Source: Epiperipatus broadwayi
Taxonomy: Eukaryota > Onychophora > Udeonychophora > Euonychophora > Peripatidae
Assembly: GCA_028023455.1 (NCBI GenBank)
Contig: JAQFVV010000023.1
Coordinates: 1,320,501-1,384,500, forward strand
DNA: 64,000 bases
Reading direction: 5' to 3'
Shown here: positions 9,653 through 22,149 of the stretch, piece after piece
Layout: each line of letters opens with the position of its first letter
How positions within the stretch are numbered: the first letter of the stretch is position 1
Made by a program: the position numbers and the translations under genes
The notes under the pieces: generated by a model
What the model was told of the DNA's origin: nothing
What the model saw: only the letters and a program-made list of their open reading frames with translations
The model's database searches: none

Positions 9653-11213
9653 ACAGCTCTAGGACTAAGCCTAAACATAAAACTAATTTTTATAAAGAAA
9701 TTCATAATTATTGCTTAATTTTAGCATATTTACTTATATCTTAAATAACTAATATTCAACCATGATGATGATGAATAATCACACTTAACAAAGACTACAC
9801 TTAATGAAATATATACGCCTCGTTTAATAAAACAAACTAATATTTATTACTGCATTTCTAACATATACATAAAAATTTCTAGATAAACATGAAAATTGAC
9901 ATGAATAATAATAATGATAATAATTGATTATATAACAATCCTCAGATTAATTTCAAGTTCTTCCCCCTTTCCCTTCAAATGTATTTTGTATTAAGTTGGA
10001 TGTCACATTGACCATGATTTTCACTCCATGAGAAAAGTATTTCAAGAAAAAAAAATATTATCTGCTCATTAGCACACATACTTTATAAATCTAACATGTA
10101 AGTAGAATGTTAAAAAAAAATGTTAATAGAATTGAAAGAGCAAGTTTTAGAAACAAGTTTTAAATTATTTTCTCCCCCTCTCTTCTACCTCTGAAATGCT
10201 ATACTTAACTTGAAACAAAATAATCTAATATTCTAATACTACTTATTATTTCACATTCACTCGCAATTATACACATATAAAAATATTATTATGTATGTGC
10301 GTGTTTTATCCCATAACAACAAAATATTATTTAAAACCCAAAATAATAATAATATATTAGTTAAAACTAAAATCATAATACCATAAAAAAAATTATATTA
10401 CATATTCATATTTCATAACTGTAAAATTAATAAACAAATAATTTTGATACATTCAAGATAATTTATGAAGCTCAAAGTTATTATTAGTAAGACATTCTTG
10501 TTTTTAATCGATCTGAATAGTCTTTAAAAGTTCTTTAAATAAAATATACCACTTTATTGCTAAAATGTTTATTAAGACTCTGATATCATAAAGAAAATAG
10601 ATATAAAAAGTCATATTACCGATCTTTTGTTTGTGGTGAATTTCCAAGGGTTCAAACTTGTCTTGTATAATGTCTATATTTCTGCAGCTACCATTTCCAT
10701 TTTACGTGGGAACAATCTCTTTCTTGAGGTGTATAACTATTTGATGATGATGACTCTATTGAGGTTATTTGCTTTAGTGGACAATTTGGAAATCATTATA
10801 TTAATTTTTCTTCTCTTCCTGTCAAGCATGATTCTTTTAGTGGATGAAATACAGCGGTTGTTTTCACATTTATAAATTTTCTTGAGTTTAAAATCAGTTG
10901 TTGGAACAATTAATTGGACTTGATGATTAATATTTATCAGTAGATTAATTCATCTTTTATCGAATGCAGGTGAATGCTTTCTTCCTTCTATTAAAAACAT
11001 CTTATTTCTCTGGTCAGTTGAAAGGTGTAGAATATTATTTTAGACACAACATCTTTTCTTTCCTATGTGATGTGCAGCTTCCCCCAGATGGTCCGGAAAA
11101 GATGGGACATACATATAATTTTTCTAGCCAGCCATTTCTTATATTTTCAACATTCAATTTAATAGTCTAATAATCTGAATCATAATCACAATAATAATAA
11201 TAATTCCAGACAG

Positions 11214-11222
11214 CTTTTTATA
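11214..11222 (-). promoter_or_regulatory. TATA box of LTR E
   Basis: TATAAAAAG on the minus strand, preceded by GTGACG and GATTGGTTAAG (inverted CCAAT). LTR A has a similar set: ACCAATGG, GTGACG, then TATAAAAAG. Confidence 0.5.
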
Positions 11223-11719
11223 TCCAATTTTTAGCTAACTTAACCAATCAGAGATAGCGTCACTTGCTATTTTTGGACAAATTCGTTTTAATTAGATCTC
11301 TAATTTATTTTCAACTAAATTATTTTTCAACTGAAAAGTTTAATCCTTTTTCCAGACACTTTTGTTTTAAAAAAAAAATAGACTTAATCCTTATTTCCTT
11401 TCTTTTTTTACATCTAGGTAACATTTCAAATTTTTGAGCTTCCTTCTTTAGATCTTAAGATAAGACAATTTCAAAATTAGAGCTCCCACCCAGATTAAGC
11501 TCCCAAAGTGACAAACAATCATTTACAAAAACAAAATTGCTACAAAGATAGATATCTGATTAAACAGATTTTCTCTTTTAACATAAAATTGTACAAAAAA
11601 AATAATTTGACAGATTTAATCCTTCCTTTTCTTTCAATATTTAATAAATGTAAATTTCTGTATGTAATGTACACACATCCTTCATTATTTCAAATCATTC
11701 ATAAACTAACATTAAATAA

Positions 11720-12238
11720 TATAATTGCTAGCTTAGTAATTATAACCCTATTATTTAATTAAATCTGTAACTTTTAAATCCCAATTACAATTATAGAAAG
11801 AAAAAAAATAGAAGCATAGAATAAGATATTAGAATTGATCAAGCATAGGTTAGTTTTAAAGAAAGTTAAAATGTTGAATATTTGAAATATAAAACAATTA
11901 AATAGTTTACACATACACTGCCTATATGTATGCGTTATAACTTTGCTTTTTAAAGAAAAATTAAAATTTGAATAGTTTAAATGTGTGTATTACCTTTCTA
12001 TCAACACACAAACAAGTAAAGCATATAATTGTTGTCCCACTCTCTCTCTGTTTAAAGCTTTTAGAACTGGACCTTGTAGGGTTTGAACTTGGATGCCCTA
12101 CAGCTTCTTTTATGGTTATATAAAAATGTGATGATGATTTTTGGTTTACCTTTTCTACATGCACATTACTATAAATTTAGCTAGTGACTAAATTGTAATG
12201 GCACAATATATATATAATGTTATTTTTGGGAATAAACC
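11720..12238. other. AT-rich DNA with a repeat-like end
   Basis: Mostly low complexity. The part 12055-12207 (GGTTTGAACTTGGATG, ending GGCACAAT before a TA run) resembles the 3' ends of the LTRs here and may be a plus-strand LTR remnant. No gene is seen. Confidence 0.35.
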
Positions 12239-12239
12239 A

Positions 12240-12716
12240 TGTATTATTTTGCATTACAATCTGATATTTTGATGGACTAGCAACCACCATTATCAAGGTT
12301 AACTTTTGAAAGAAAAATCATTAGATCTCAAACAATAATGCGACTCAGTGTGAGATGAGAAATGAGTTCAGCACTCACAATATGAGACTTATCCAAATGT
12401 TTATTTCCCTCAGTTTTTTCACCTATTAATTTTAAGTTAATATTAGATAAAATGAGAGGTTTCCACATAGCTGGAATACATTGTGCTTCATCAGCCCTAT
12501 TTAAACCAATAGGTTTTTCTAATATTTCAATTGACTCTCTCATGGTTCTTAAATCATATCTTTCCAAATTAGCAAGTATTTTTGTATTGTCAAAATCAGG
12601 TTTGTGACCAATTTCTAAAAAATGGGAAGTAAAAACTGATGTGCTAATTTTTTGATTAAAAACATTTCTATGTTCCTTAATTCTGACATTTATTCATTTA
12701 TTAGACTGACCCATAT
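12240..12716 (-). pseudogene. Penelope-like element: GIY-YIG C-terminal fragment 1
   Basis: Minus-strand translation from 12712 gives GQSNK, an in-frame stop, INVRIKEHRN, TSHFLEIGHKPDFDNTKIL and RESIEILEKPIGLNRADEA. This follows the GIY-YIG endonuclease pattern of Penelope-like retroelements: GQT..., R..EH, ..H....GH..D......L, then R...EA.EI. Only the last part of the endonuclease and the tail remain. The GIY and YIG residues lie beyond the break, which falls in a TA microsatellite (12717-12730). The reverse transcriptase is absent, so this is a 5'-truncated dead copy. Confidence 0.75.
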
Positions 12717-12730
12717 ATATATATATATAC

Positions 12731-12968
12731 TATAACAGAATTGCTGGGTATAATATATGATGATAGTAAGGAAAAATTATTGTAAAAGGGAATATGCATC
12801 AGTAGTTGGAGGGTGATTGATTTGGTAAATTCTGTAGCAATATTAGTTAGTTATGAAGTAAAACTGAAGAAAATGAACCAAATGAAATTGGGAATATAAA
12901 TAAAAAGAGAATATACAATAACTGAATTAATTGGTTTTATCTGATATAGGGGGATGATATTTTTATAT
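12731..12968. other. AT-rich spacer
   Basis: Short AT-rich DNA between the Penelope fragment and LTR D. Nothing recognised. Confidence 0.5.
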
Positions 12969-13020
12969 ATTGTGCCGGATGAAATCTTTTAATTTCATCT
13001 ATCAATCTATTCTGATACAG

Positions 13021-13049
13021 AGGGCGCCACCAGACCACTACGTGTCTGG
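13021..13049 (-). promoter_or_regulatory. Conserved LTR stem-loop plus TGGCGCCCT (LTR D)
   Basis: On the minus strand CCAGAC pairs with GTCTGG around an eight-base loop and TGGCGCCCT follows without a gap. The stem differs from those of A, B and E. Confidence 0.6.
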
Positions 13050-14692
13050 AAAATTTGTTTACTGTGATCAGAATAGATGATGATGGTGGTTTGCGCCGAC
13101 TAGACTCAGGGAGAAACAAGAGATCTTAAACTGTTTAGACAATTGAGACAAAAGCACAAAGACAAACGTCAGCCAAATTAAGTTTAAACATATTTCATAA
13201 ATTTTATTATGAGAAAATAAATTATTAAATATAAGTTTATGACACAAGAGATGGGGGTTAACTCAGGCATGTACCAGACATACTAAAGGCAAAGCTATGA
13301 CAGACTGACTGATCTTCTAATAAACAAATGTAAAAGGGAGGAAGCAAATTTCATTCAGCAGAGGATTCACCTAAACATTGGTTTTCACTTTCAGATATTT
13401 AAACCCTATGCCCCTGAAATAGATCAAAGAATCCAGCGCCGATGAGCTGTTCGAGATCTAAAAATTGGTCAGACCTTGAATGTCCTTATATCGGTATGAG
13501 CTGCACCTATTACTACATTTAAAATAACGGTGATTGATCCACCTCAAGAACAACCGACAAACATGACTGAAATGAAGAAACAATTAAAACTGGTGAATCC
13601 CAGCCAAACGATTGGCGAAAATTACTTTAAAATTAATAATTAAAGATCCCACTAAGGGACAAGTAAATAATTAGAAAAACAGTTACGTCTGCCCAGCATT
13701 TAAAGAAAATAAACTTACAAACAAATTCTGAGTACACGCTCTGACAAATTTAAAGCACACATAATAAATACAAAAAGAAATCTATCGGAGAGTGCACATG
13801 AGTACGAAATATCAAAAGTTTAAATACTCTAGCAGAACGAAAGTATTGCTCACCTGTAGTTTAAGAAAGGATAAATTTTATCTTCCTGCTGACGACTTAT
13901 AAAATTACAAAGAAAAACACAATTCTAATTTCCGCCTTTAGAGATATTAGAAACGAAATCTCCACCTGCGAAAATCAGACAATAAAGTCATCAGCCAAAA
14001 GAGTTTTGGAGGTTTAGCAAGAGGGCAAACATAGAGTATAAAATTAATTATTGAATACTAAATAATTACAGGTAAGCATAAAAATATATATATATACAAG
14101 ACTGCTAAAGCATTTACAAAAGCGAGGCATAAAATATAAAACTCATTCGTCACTCTCCAATAAACAAAACTGAAAGCAAATTGGAAGCTTAAAACTAAGA
14201 TTCCAAGACACACTATAAAATATTGGAAAACACAGCAAATATTAAATATGAGGCTATATTGATTTAAGAATACATATTTATGATTAGATTGAGCGGAGAT
14301 TTAATGAGAATTAATTTACCCTGGGAAGAATAAAAATGAAAATAGTTACCTTTCGGTAAAACAAAGTTCACGTAGAGTGCGCACTTTTACTTAAGTTCAT
14401 TTTCAGGTTCTTTAGGCAGCAAGGTAGATGTAGAGAGGTTCCGGCTTCTTTTAGGTGTTCAAGGCATTACTGGAGCAAACTTGGAAGTCAGGGATCCGTC
14501 TTTTGTGGAGTTAGCAAGCCATTCGGGTGGTGGTAACAAGTATAGAATTTTTCATTGTGTTGCAGGCAAAAGTATTTAATCACAGCTGATGTCCTTTAAG
14601 AAATTAAATGTCCACGCTGATATAAATTCTCACTTGATAAACAGCTTGTCTATCAACGAACAATGAGTTAACTGACCTCCAAATTTTCGGGG

Positions 14693-14701
14693 CTATTTAT
14701 A
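14693..14701 (-). promoter_or_regulatory. TATA box of LTR D
   Basis: TATAAATAG on the minus strand, followed by a less AT-rich stretch (GCCCCGAAAATTTGG), a plausible pol II start region. Confidence 0.5.
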
Positions 14702-15079
14702 CGTTGCTCCATTTCCCATGAAACACTTTCCTTGTTGTTCAATTTCTTCACCTTAGGCAGGGCAAATATTAATCTCCCGCTCAATCTATCTAAGAATTCC
14801 ACCCAGGGTTTATTGAAATGAAAACAACAACATAAAAATCAAATCTCCGCTATCAAAATTGTTTACAATAATTAAAATAAAAGCAACAGGAATGCAATTA
14901 GCTAGCCAGCTTGTTTTTAAATCAAATGGATTTAAAAACAGGCGGTATATGAAAACTATTTTAAAATAAATCGATAAACATTTTTAAAAAAATCCGTTTT
15001 ACATATAAACGCGTGTATACTTGGATACACGCATTCTTTTTAAATAATATTGCAAATTTAAACTCTACGTTTAATTAAA

Positions 15080-15390
15080 ATTAAAAGCTTAATAAATTTT
15101 TCTTTTTTTTTTTTTGTTTAATAACAACACCATTGAACCGGATTTCAATCAGGTTCAGTATAGAGTTCAAATGTCCTGCTTTTATCACCACAAAGGATTT
15201 GAAAATATGGCAAAATATGAAGAGCCATGTGAGATGTAAATTAAAATTAAAAGCTTAATAAATTTCTTTTTTTTTGTTTAATAACAACACCATTGAACCG
15301 GATTTCCATCAGGTTCTGTATAGAGTTCAAATGTCCTGCTTTTATCACCACAAAGGATTTGAAAATATGGCAAAATATGAAGAGCCATGG
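15080..15390. repeat. Tandem duplication, about 160-base unit
   Basis: The unit starting TTAAAATTAAAAGCTTAATA and running through AACACCATTGAACCGGATTT, TCAGGTTC and AAAGGATTTGAAAATATGG to GAAGAGCCATG occurs twice back to back (about 15075-15231 and 15240-15389). The copies differ at few positions and in the length of a T run, so the duplication is young. Confidence 0.9.
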
Positions 15391-18285
15391 GCAATTCACA
15401 TGGTCCTAGACAGTCCTTTTCTCAGATATTAATTGATTGAAAACAGGGTAGTTTTTTGGAAAGTATTTGGCTGAAGGTGGTTTCTTACTTCAGGAATAAC
15501 AGCACAGCAGGTCATCAGGCTGAATTTGTGTGATGGCAGCATCAAAGGCCTGTCAGGTATAATTTTCAGCAGGCTCCAGATGGGTAGCACTACACACTAC
15601 TCTATTATGATTCCAACTCACTCTCCTTGGAGATGGTGAAGGGGAAGTGGACACATGTTTTTTACTCATTGGGTAACATAGTATGCCACATAATAAAATA
15701 TTCTTGATAATTACAATCTTGGAAGAATCTTCTCAGAACAAAAGAATCAGAATAAAAAAGAAAGAATAATCTTTAATATTTTCTGAGGTAAATACAACTT
15801 TAACGAGTTAACTGCCCAGGCGCCATATTGAATTTTTAAAAAAAAACTGATTTGAGACACAATTTTTACAATAACTTCAGCTTTAATAATATTAAAACAA
15901 AAAGATTTACATTAATAGAAATTAGAAAAACTAAGAAAAACAATAAGGCTAAGACAAATAGTGATTACCATTTAAAAATAAGAAAAGAAAAATTCAACAT
16001 CTGAAATAATTATTACTTTGTTTGTTCATAATTTCTAATTTATCATTAATTAAGTTTAAATTACATCTTCATTGATACTTTCTTTGTATTCCTCACAAAA
16101 TTATCTTTCAAACTATATATAATACTTCTTACCTGAAATAATCCATAGTTTCAGAATCTCCAAAACTAGTCATATAAGAATTCTTCATTTTTATCTTGTA
16201 TCCCAAAAGTTAACAAATCTCAAGGTGTCTATAAGAAAAAGATTCATCCTAATAAAAGATACAAAGCAAATCATTTCCAGAAGATGGATATGCATTTGTC
16301 ATCATAGCAATTGGCTTATTGTCTATCTAAAACTAGAAATTGTAGGCTACTGTCTGTATCAATGATAAAATGAGTTTCATCTCTTCATTTTATATTTTTT
16401 GTGTACATCAGTGATGTTTATATTCTTTATGCACACCAGTGATGCTATCTTGTTATATTTATTGTCCCACAGAGATATAATTTATTTGCATATAGCTCAT
16501 TTGCTAGCTATAGACTTGAAAATAATGTGATGCAAGATGTGGCAAAACTACTGACTCCACAGCATGGGTACCAAGACCTAGGCAACAATCAGAATTTGAT
16601 TCTTTGCCTGCATACAATTTCATGTGGTATATACATAATCATTGTGGCTATCTCTATACACATGCCATTTGAAATCTCTCTTTATTGGTTTTAAGTCCTT
16701 ATATTTTCACATGGTACTATGCCCAGTAAATTTTGTGGATTGCTTTATCAACTGAAACCTTTCTGTATTTTGATAATCAGTGTTAAAATTGGCATTGCAC
16801 TACTCTATAATTTTTATATATAAAAATTACTTATTATACAAACACAGACCTGCAAATGCAAACATACTAATAAATTATTAAACATTTTGAGAATCATTAT
16901 GTCTATAAAATAAGGTTGCGTCAAACTTGGATCAGAGACCCAAAATTACATTGTATATAAACCACTTTTGTTATATTTGAATACAAATTTATATACTATA
17001 TAATAAAGAGCATAAATGATTTAATATTATATAATTTATATACTACACAGACACACCAATATAAACGCAAAGACATTAATAAATTATACCATTTATCAAA
17101 TAATTAAAAAATAATAATTAAAAAATAAAAATTTAATACTCACTATCTGATATTCTGATTAAGTTTCTGAAGGCCTTGAAATGCAAATTATCGGTGTATT
17201 TTTAATCCATTTTATTATTGAGTCTGGCTGATAAAGCAATTCTGCCTTTGTCTTCTCCATGCAAACTAGCAAACTCATCAGAAAAGAAAAAAATAAATGA
17301 ACCTATTACTAAAAATATTAATAAAAAATTCAAATTTTGTCCGATTTCAACTCAAGATAAACCATTTCAAAGAGATTTTCGAGCAGCAATGAATGCTGAG
17401 ATTTCTGTTGAGGTCCGCTTGTAGTTTTCATGCAATTTTAAAAAGAAAACAAAATTTCAACAAATCAGCTGCCACTAATGACTGACTTGCTGTAAGCACT
17501 CAATCCATTAAACAAAAGTTATCTGGATTAATTTTAATTATATTTTTACTGACACAATTTTGATTAGTTTAATGAAAATTTAATATTGTATCTATTTTAG
17601 TAATTAGTAAAGTTTTCCAAATTCCTAATATCTTTTGTCTACAGCATTCTTGGCAGTAATTAGATATACATTAATACCTTCTACTGCAAGGTAAAATATT
17701 GAAAACATTCTTCTAAATATAAAATACAAAGTTTACTTTCTTTATTTAAATAAGATTTCTATACTAATTATAAACGTACTTATGTTCTCTAATTAATCTG
17801 TCTTTACTAACTAGAATGTTCAATAATCTAAATTAGCTTAATTTTAAATTAATTGTATCTTAGATTTTTCTAGAATTGGATATACAATTGAAACGTTAAT
17901 TATCTATTTAATCTCAGCTCTCTTTCTGACCTCGACTATACCTACAATGCCTTTAATTAGTTTTAATGAATAATATACAAAGCATATATCTGTGAAAATT
18001 GCAGAAGCTATATGCCTGAAAAATATTAATCACTCAGTTAAGGCTGAGCGCTTTCTAGGTTCAATGCCTCATAATCATAGCCATATTGAAAACTGTGGTA
18101 TAGTTTGTATTCGACTTTATACATGCAAATTAAATGCAAATGAGTTAGGTTGTCCATTTTTTAGAAATATCAAAGCAGGTGACACGTTTATTTATTGTGT
18201 TATTATTAACCATTGATAAAATATGCCTTTTATTTTTCTTTTATAATCGTTTGTTTCTATACATACAATTTGGGGGTTGGAGGGA
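15391..18285. other. AT-rich and repeat-derived DNA, no gene seen
   Basis: Some stretches (15470-15670, 16400-16640) are less AT-rich but hold no convincing reading frame, splice pattern or domain. The open frame at 17218-17424 has no recognisable features. It may contain further decayed transposon DNA. Confidence 0.45.
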
Positions 18286-18289
18286 TCGC

Positions 18290-18700
18290 CAGTTTTTTTT
18301 AGACGTTCAAAAATGTAGATGTTGTCGTTATTCTTCCATGTCCTTTTATGTGCATACATGTGTTGAGAGGCTTGTTGTCTTCATTTCTTCATAAATATAT
18401 GGCCTGGCATCTGGGCTGAGGGCATATCATGCTGTAAATGACCTGAGGTGTTTGGGTGCAGTCTATTTTATTTTTTGAGTTGTTAATAAATCTGTTAGTA
18501 TTGGCAAGTGTGTGGAAGCCTATTGTAAATTTGTCTGATAAGGTTTTAATTAGTTGATTTGATACTTTAGCGATGTAAGGAAGGGTAATAAGGGGAAGTT
18601 ATTTCCTTTCAGCATTAATTGTTTTTTTTTTTGAAATTGTTTAATCTTGCTAGTAATGATTTTATATTTGAAACCTGCTTTTAATAAGTCTTTAATATAA
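18290..18700 (-). pseudogene. Penelope-like element fragment 2 (linker and start of GIY-YIG)
   Basis: Minus-strand translation across shifting frames gives FKYKI, then LPYIAKVSNQLIKTLS, FHTLANTNRFINNSKNK, QVIYSMICPQPRCQAIYL and TTSLSTHVCT. This matches the stretch after the Penelope reverse transcriptase, typically PYI...L...L....N....NSKDK...SGVIYSIxC..C..YIGET...L..R. The catalytic Tyr/Gly residues are not clear because of frameshifts. The rest of both domains is missing. Confidence 0.55.
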
Positions 18701-19420
18701 ATATTAATGTTGTCCTTTTGTCCGACTCAAACTTACATAAATATGAACTTCTAAACAGGATAATTTATATGCATGGCACTGCATTGTTGAAGATACTGAT
18801 TTCCAAAGGAGTTTAAATACTACTTCAGAATTAGATTCAAAAAGATATATATAAACATATATATCTACACACATTTTTAAAATATGATATCAGGATATAA
18901 TAGTCTCTTCATTGTTCCAAGTCTTATCATTGATTTCAGAAACTGTGAATATAGCAGATACTTTATAACAAACATATGTTTTGAACAATACATATTTTCA
19001 CTGTGATACAATTTAATTTTTAAAATGTACATATTAAGTCAACAACAAAAATAATTAACAATTACAAAAAAAAAAGAATAAAGCTGTTTTAAAAAAAGAC
19101 AATAAGTAATAAACCAAAAGTAAGTATTAAATTGTGAACATATTATTATTCAAGCTTCATTTTTTAAAAAAAGAACTTAATAAATTTTCTCTGAGAGTCT
19201 GATAAATAAATAATGTTTGACTTATTGTATGTTGCTATGTTTTCTGCCATTTTATTTTTTTTCCTACTTACCTCTATCTATAAGAATAACACAATTTGAT
19301 ATGATGTATGATTTATTGAAACAATATCTGCCTTGCAGAATCTGTTAGTGCTTTAGAATACTAAATAACAGTGACATTACAAAGCAGCTTTAAATAAAAA
19401 TTTGACATGGAAATACTGTA
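18701..19420. other. AT-rich DNA, no gene seen
   Basis: No coding signature. A sequence near 19315 (ATTGAAACAATATCTGCC) resembles the start of the LTR C homology at 19427 (ATTGAAACAGTAAAATATGCC), so LTR-related DNA may begin earlier. Confidence 0.4.
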
Positions 19421-20117
19421 GTGTATATTGAAACAGTAAAATATGCCTTACAAATCTTAGTTTCACCTTGCCTTCCTTTTACCTATCCTCATATCTTATT
19501 TAAAACCTTAATTTTATCGTATTGTGTGTGTACTGCATATATTTACTGAAATCCTGCCTAAATTTATATGTCTAATGGGGTACCCAGGGTTTTAAAATAA
19601 TTAAATTTGTCTTAAACGGTTTTATTTTCAAACCATCGAGTATATTTACATATATATGCTCGTATAACAAAAGTAGATCACATATTCTTATCTATACACA
19701 TACTGATATAATATTTTAAAAATTATGAAAATATTTTATTTAAAGTTTGTTTGTTTGGATCTGTTTATTTTGGGATATTATATTTGCTATACTTGTTTTC
19801 ATTTAATTTAAAATAATATCACTTATAAATAGATTTTAAACATTAAATTCAAAAAAGTTGTAAATAAATTTTTACTTTAGTTTTCAAAATCATGCCATTT
19901 TTTTTTAAAATCAATGAGGGTGGGGAAAGAGAACAATAATGGCTAATTTTAAACTGTTTACGCCAGTTTCACTAGTGGATTTTTTTTTATTAATTAGGAT
20001 AATAGTTTAGCTGGTGATTTTAATTAAATAAATTGGATCAGAATATCTGGGAAAGTGCGTATAATAAATTGTAATTAAAAGTACATTCCTCGGTATCTGA
20101 TTAATAAATTTGGATTA

Positions 20118-20283
20118 CTGGATTTCTTTACCGCAGGACAGATGTGATTGTTTAATGGAGAGATAAATAAGGCTGATTTTTGTGATAAGATAGACAAATT
20201 TTAGTTTATCTAAGAAACAAGATCAGACATCTTAATATAGATTTTAGTTGTCTAAAATCGGAGTTCAGTTCAAAATAAGTTTA
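20118..20283 (+). repeat. Direct repeat flanking the inserted element, left copy
   Basis: About 165 bases (containing ATGGAGAGATAAATAAGG and TTAGTTGTCTAAAATCGG) recur almost unchanged at 22150-22320. The pair flanks the inverted-repeat element. This is far too long for an ordinary target-site duplication. Confidence 0.85.
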
Positions 20284-20559
20284 AACTAAGCTATGATGTA
20301 CTACACAACCCACGGATAGATATCATCGATGAAGAACCAAAACAATATTATGGCAACTGAAACATTGGCATGACTAATCGATAGAAGTGGTCAAGGTGTT
20401 TTCATGGTCACCTTCGAGATTTTAAAATGCTTGGGTGAATTCTGGGTAAATATCTGTCTTTTACCTGCTTGCGTTGACCAAGTGAGACGCGTTTTTTTTT
20501 TACAGTGTCTGATCCGCCATTGTAAGAATTGAATATTTTTTGATTGCTTATTTTATATT

Positions 20560-20700
20560 TTGATCGTTGAACTATTGCTAATTTTATTTACTAATTTTAT
20601 CAAATTTTATTACTAATTTATCAAATTGTATTCCTAATTTATCAAATTTTATTATTAATTTATCTAATTGTATTACTAATTACCATTTATGACTAATTAA
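20560..20700. repeat. AT-rich minisatellite, unit about 22 bases
   Basis: Five to six diverged copies of a unit like TACTAATTTATCAAATTTTA. Confidence 0.75.
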
Positions 20701-20829
20701 CCAAAATGTCTGTGCAAAAACCAAGTCCGAAGTAGAAGAAGCGATTGAATTTCAGTATCGCACTATCTCATAAAGCCAGTTATTTGTAGTTCATAATTGA
20801 GAACAATTTGCTTTTTTTTTAAAAAAAAA

Positions 20830-21930
20830 AAAAATGTAAATAATTAGTTAAATACCATTAAAAATTATAAAGATTATTTATAATACTTATTTTTGATAAT
20901 ATTTTATTGTAATAAAATATTACTTATTAGTCCATTTATTATCGGAGTAAATTATTACTGCTGTTCTGAAAATAAATGTGTCTCATTTTTGGACTAAAAA
21001 TTGGCGGGGCCCACATGCTTTAGTGTGGGGAAAAAAAATTATAATGATTAGTTCATTTCTTTGTTTCAGGGTGAAATGATTAGTTAAATATCATTCTAAA
21101 AATTATAATGATTATTTATAATATTTGTTTTTGCTAAACTTTTTATCGTAGTTTATTAATAGTTATTATTTTGCAATGGCCAACATGGCGACGTTCTTCT
21201 TTCGTATTAACTAATCTTGCAATTATAATATTTATTTTTGATAATATGTCACTGTAATAAAATTATTATTACTTATTATTGCATTTCTTATCGGAGTAAA
21301 TTATTACTGCTGTTCTTGAACAATAAATGTGTCTCATTTTTGGACTGAAAATTAGAAAAGATCATTTCTTTGTTTCGGGGTCGAATGATTAGTTAAATAT
21401 TCCACAAAAAATTGTAATGATTATTTGTAATATATTCATTTTTGATAATTTTCTATCGTTTTCAGGGTCAAATGATTAGTTTCTAAATAGCGTTAAAAAA
21501 TTGTTAATGATTATTTATAATATTCATTTTTGATAATTTTTTATCATAGTAAATTATCAGTTATTATTTCGCAATGGCTTCTAGTCTGAAAATATATATA
21601 TGATTAGTTCATTTCTTTGTTTTGGGGGGGGGGGTAGAATGATTACTTAAATATCCCTAAAAAATTATAGATGATTATTTATAATATTCCATTTTTGATA
21701 ACTTTTTATCATTTTCATGGTCAAATGATTATTTAAATATCGTTAAAAATTGTAATGATTATTTATAATATTTCATTTTTGATAATTTTTTATCATTTTC
21801 AGAGTCAAATGATTATTTAAATAGCGTTAAAAAAGAATTGGGTATAATGATTATTTATAATATTTCATTTTTGATAATTTTTTATTGTAGTAAATTATTA
21901 GTTTATTATTTCGCAATGACCAACATGGTG
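20830..21930. repeat. Diverged complex tandem array
   Basis: Many copies of a unit containing TTAAAAATTGTAATGATT, ATTTATAATATT, TTTTTGATAATTTTTTATC and GGTCAAATGATTA. Longer higher-order copies include CATTTCTTTGTTTC and TAATAAATGTGTCTCA-like blocks (20940-21060 and 21290-21370). Confidence 0.8.
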
Positions 21931-22149
21931 ATGTTGGATGTCTCCTTCCCTATTAACTATGCTATGACGTATACCCTGAAGGCATACTATTCTAATCTTG
22001 TGATCTTCAAGGTGACTTCTCCACATGATCTGCGGGCAAACTTTATTAATTAAGTTTGTCGTAAATCACTAGGAGGCATTATTTTAAAGATCGTAAGATT
22101 AGAATAGCATGCCTTTGGTGTAGTACATCATAGCTTAGTTAATACTCAA

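Larger units (their letters stand above)
8881..11700 (-). mobile_element. LTR E, minus strand (solo or partial; 5' limit uncertain)
   Basis: On the minus strand it ends ...TTATGTTACAAT at 8881, directly against a TA microsatellite, like LTRs A and C2. It contains the shared hairpin plus TGGCGCCCT (9182-9209), a TATA box (11214-11222) and a CCAAT-type motif near 11240. The TATA-to-end distance (2.3 kb) is similar to C2 (2.1 kb). No primer-binding site follows its end, so it is a solo or 3' LTR. The 5' limit was not located. Confidence 0.55.
12969..14960 (-). mobile_element. LTR D, minus strand (solo or partial; 5' limit uncertain)
   Basis: On the minus strand it has a TATA box (14693-14701) about 1.7 kb before its 3' end at 12969 (...CCGGCACAAT), nearly the spacing in LTR A. 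Near the end it contains TTGTTTCTCCCTGA, which also occurs close to the ends of C1 (23935) and C2 (63508), and the hairpin plus TGGCGCCCT (13021-13049). An outer 12-base stem (ATCTATTCTGAT with ATCAGAATAGAT) flanks this hairpin. No coding frame was found. Confidence 0.55.
20284..22140. mobile_element. Inverted-repeat element with perfect 23-base ends, inside LTR C1
   Basis: The first 23 bases (20284-20306, starting AACTAAGCTATGATG) are the exact reverse complement of the last 23 (22118-22140). A third version lies inside at about 21956, and with 22086-22140 it forms a foldback of roughly 55-65-base arms. The interior is AT-rich and dominated by tandem repeats (20560-20700 and 20830-21930). 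No transposase frame is seen, so it is non-autonomous. A short target duplication is not evident; the flanking direct repeat of about 165 bases is unexplained. Confidence 0.6.

Noticed and set aside
10627-10875. Open frame of 82 residues on the plus strand, hydrophobic
   Set aside because: It lies within the minus-strand LTR E region, and hydrophobic translations are expected from T-rich DNA. No domain, and no Kozak or splice context.
14000-14015. Minus-strand CTGATGA as another hammerhead core
   Set aside because: No GAAA at the right distance and no helix I complement.
15815-15832. Minus-strand TGGCGCCTGGGC as another primer-binding site
   Set aside because: No LTR end lies directly upstream on that strand and the match to the element A site stops after seven bases.
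17218-17424. Lys-rich open frame of 68 residues
   Set aside because: No recognisable motif, repeat partner or conserved context; within chance expectation.
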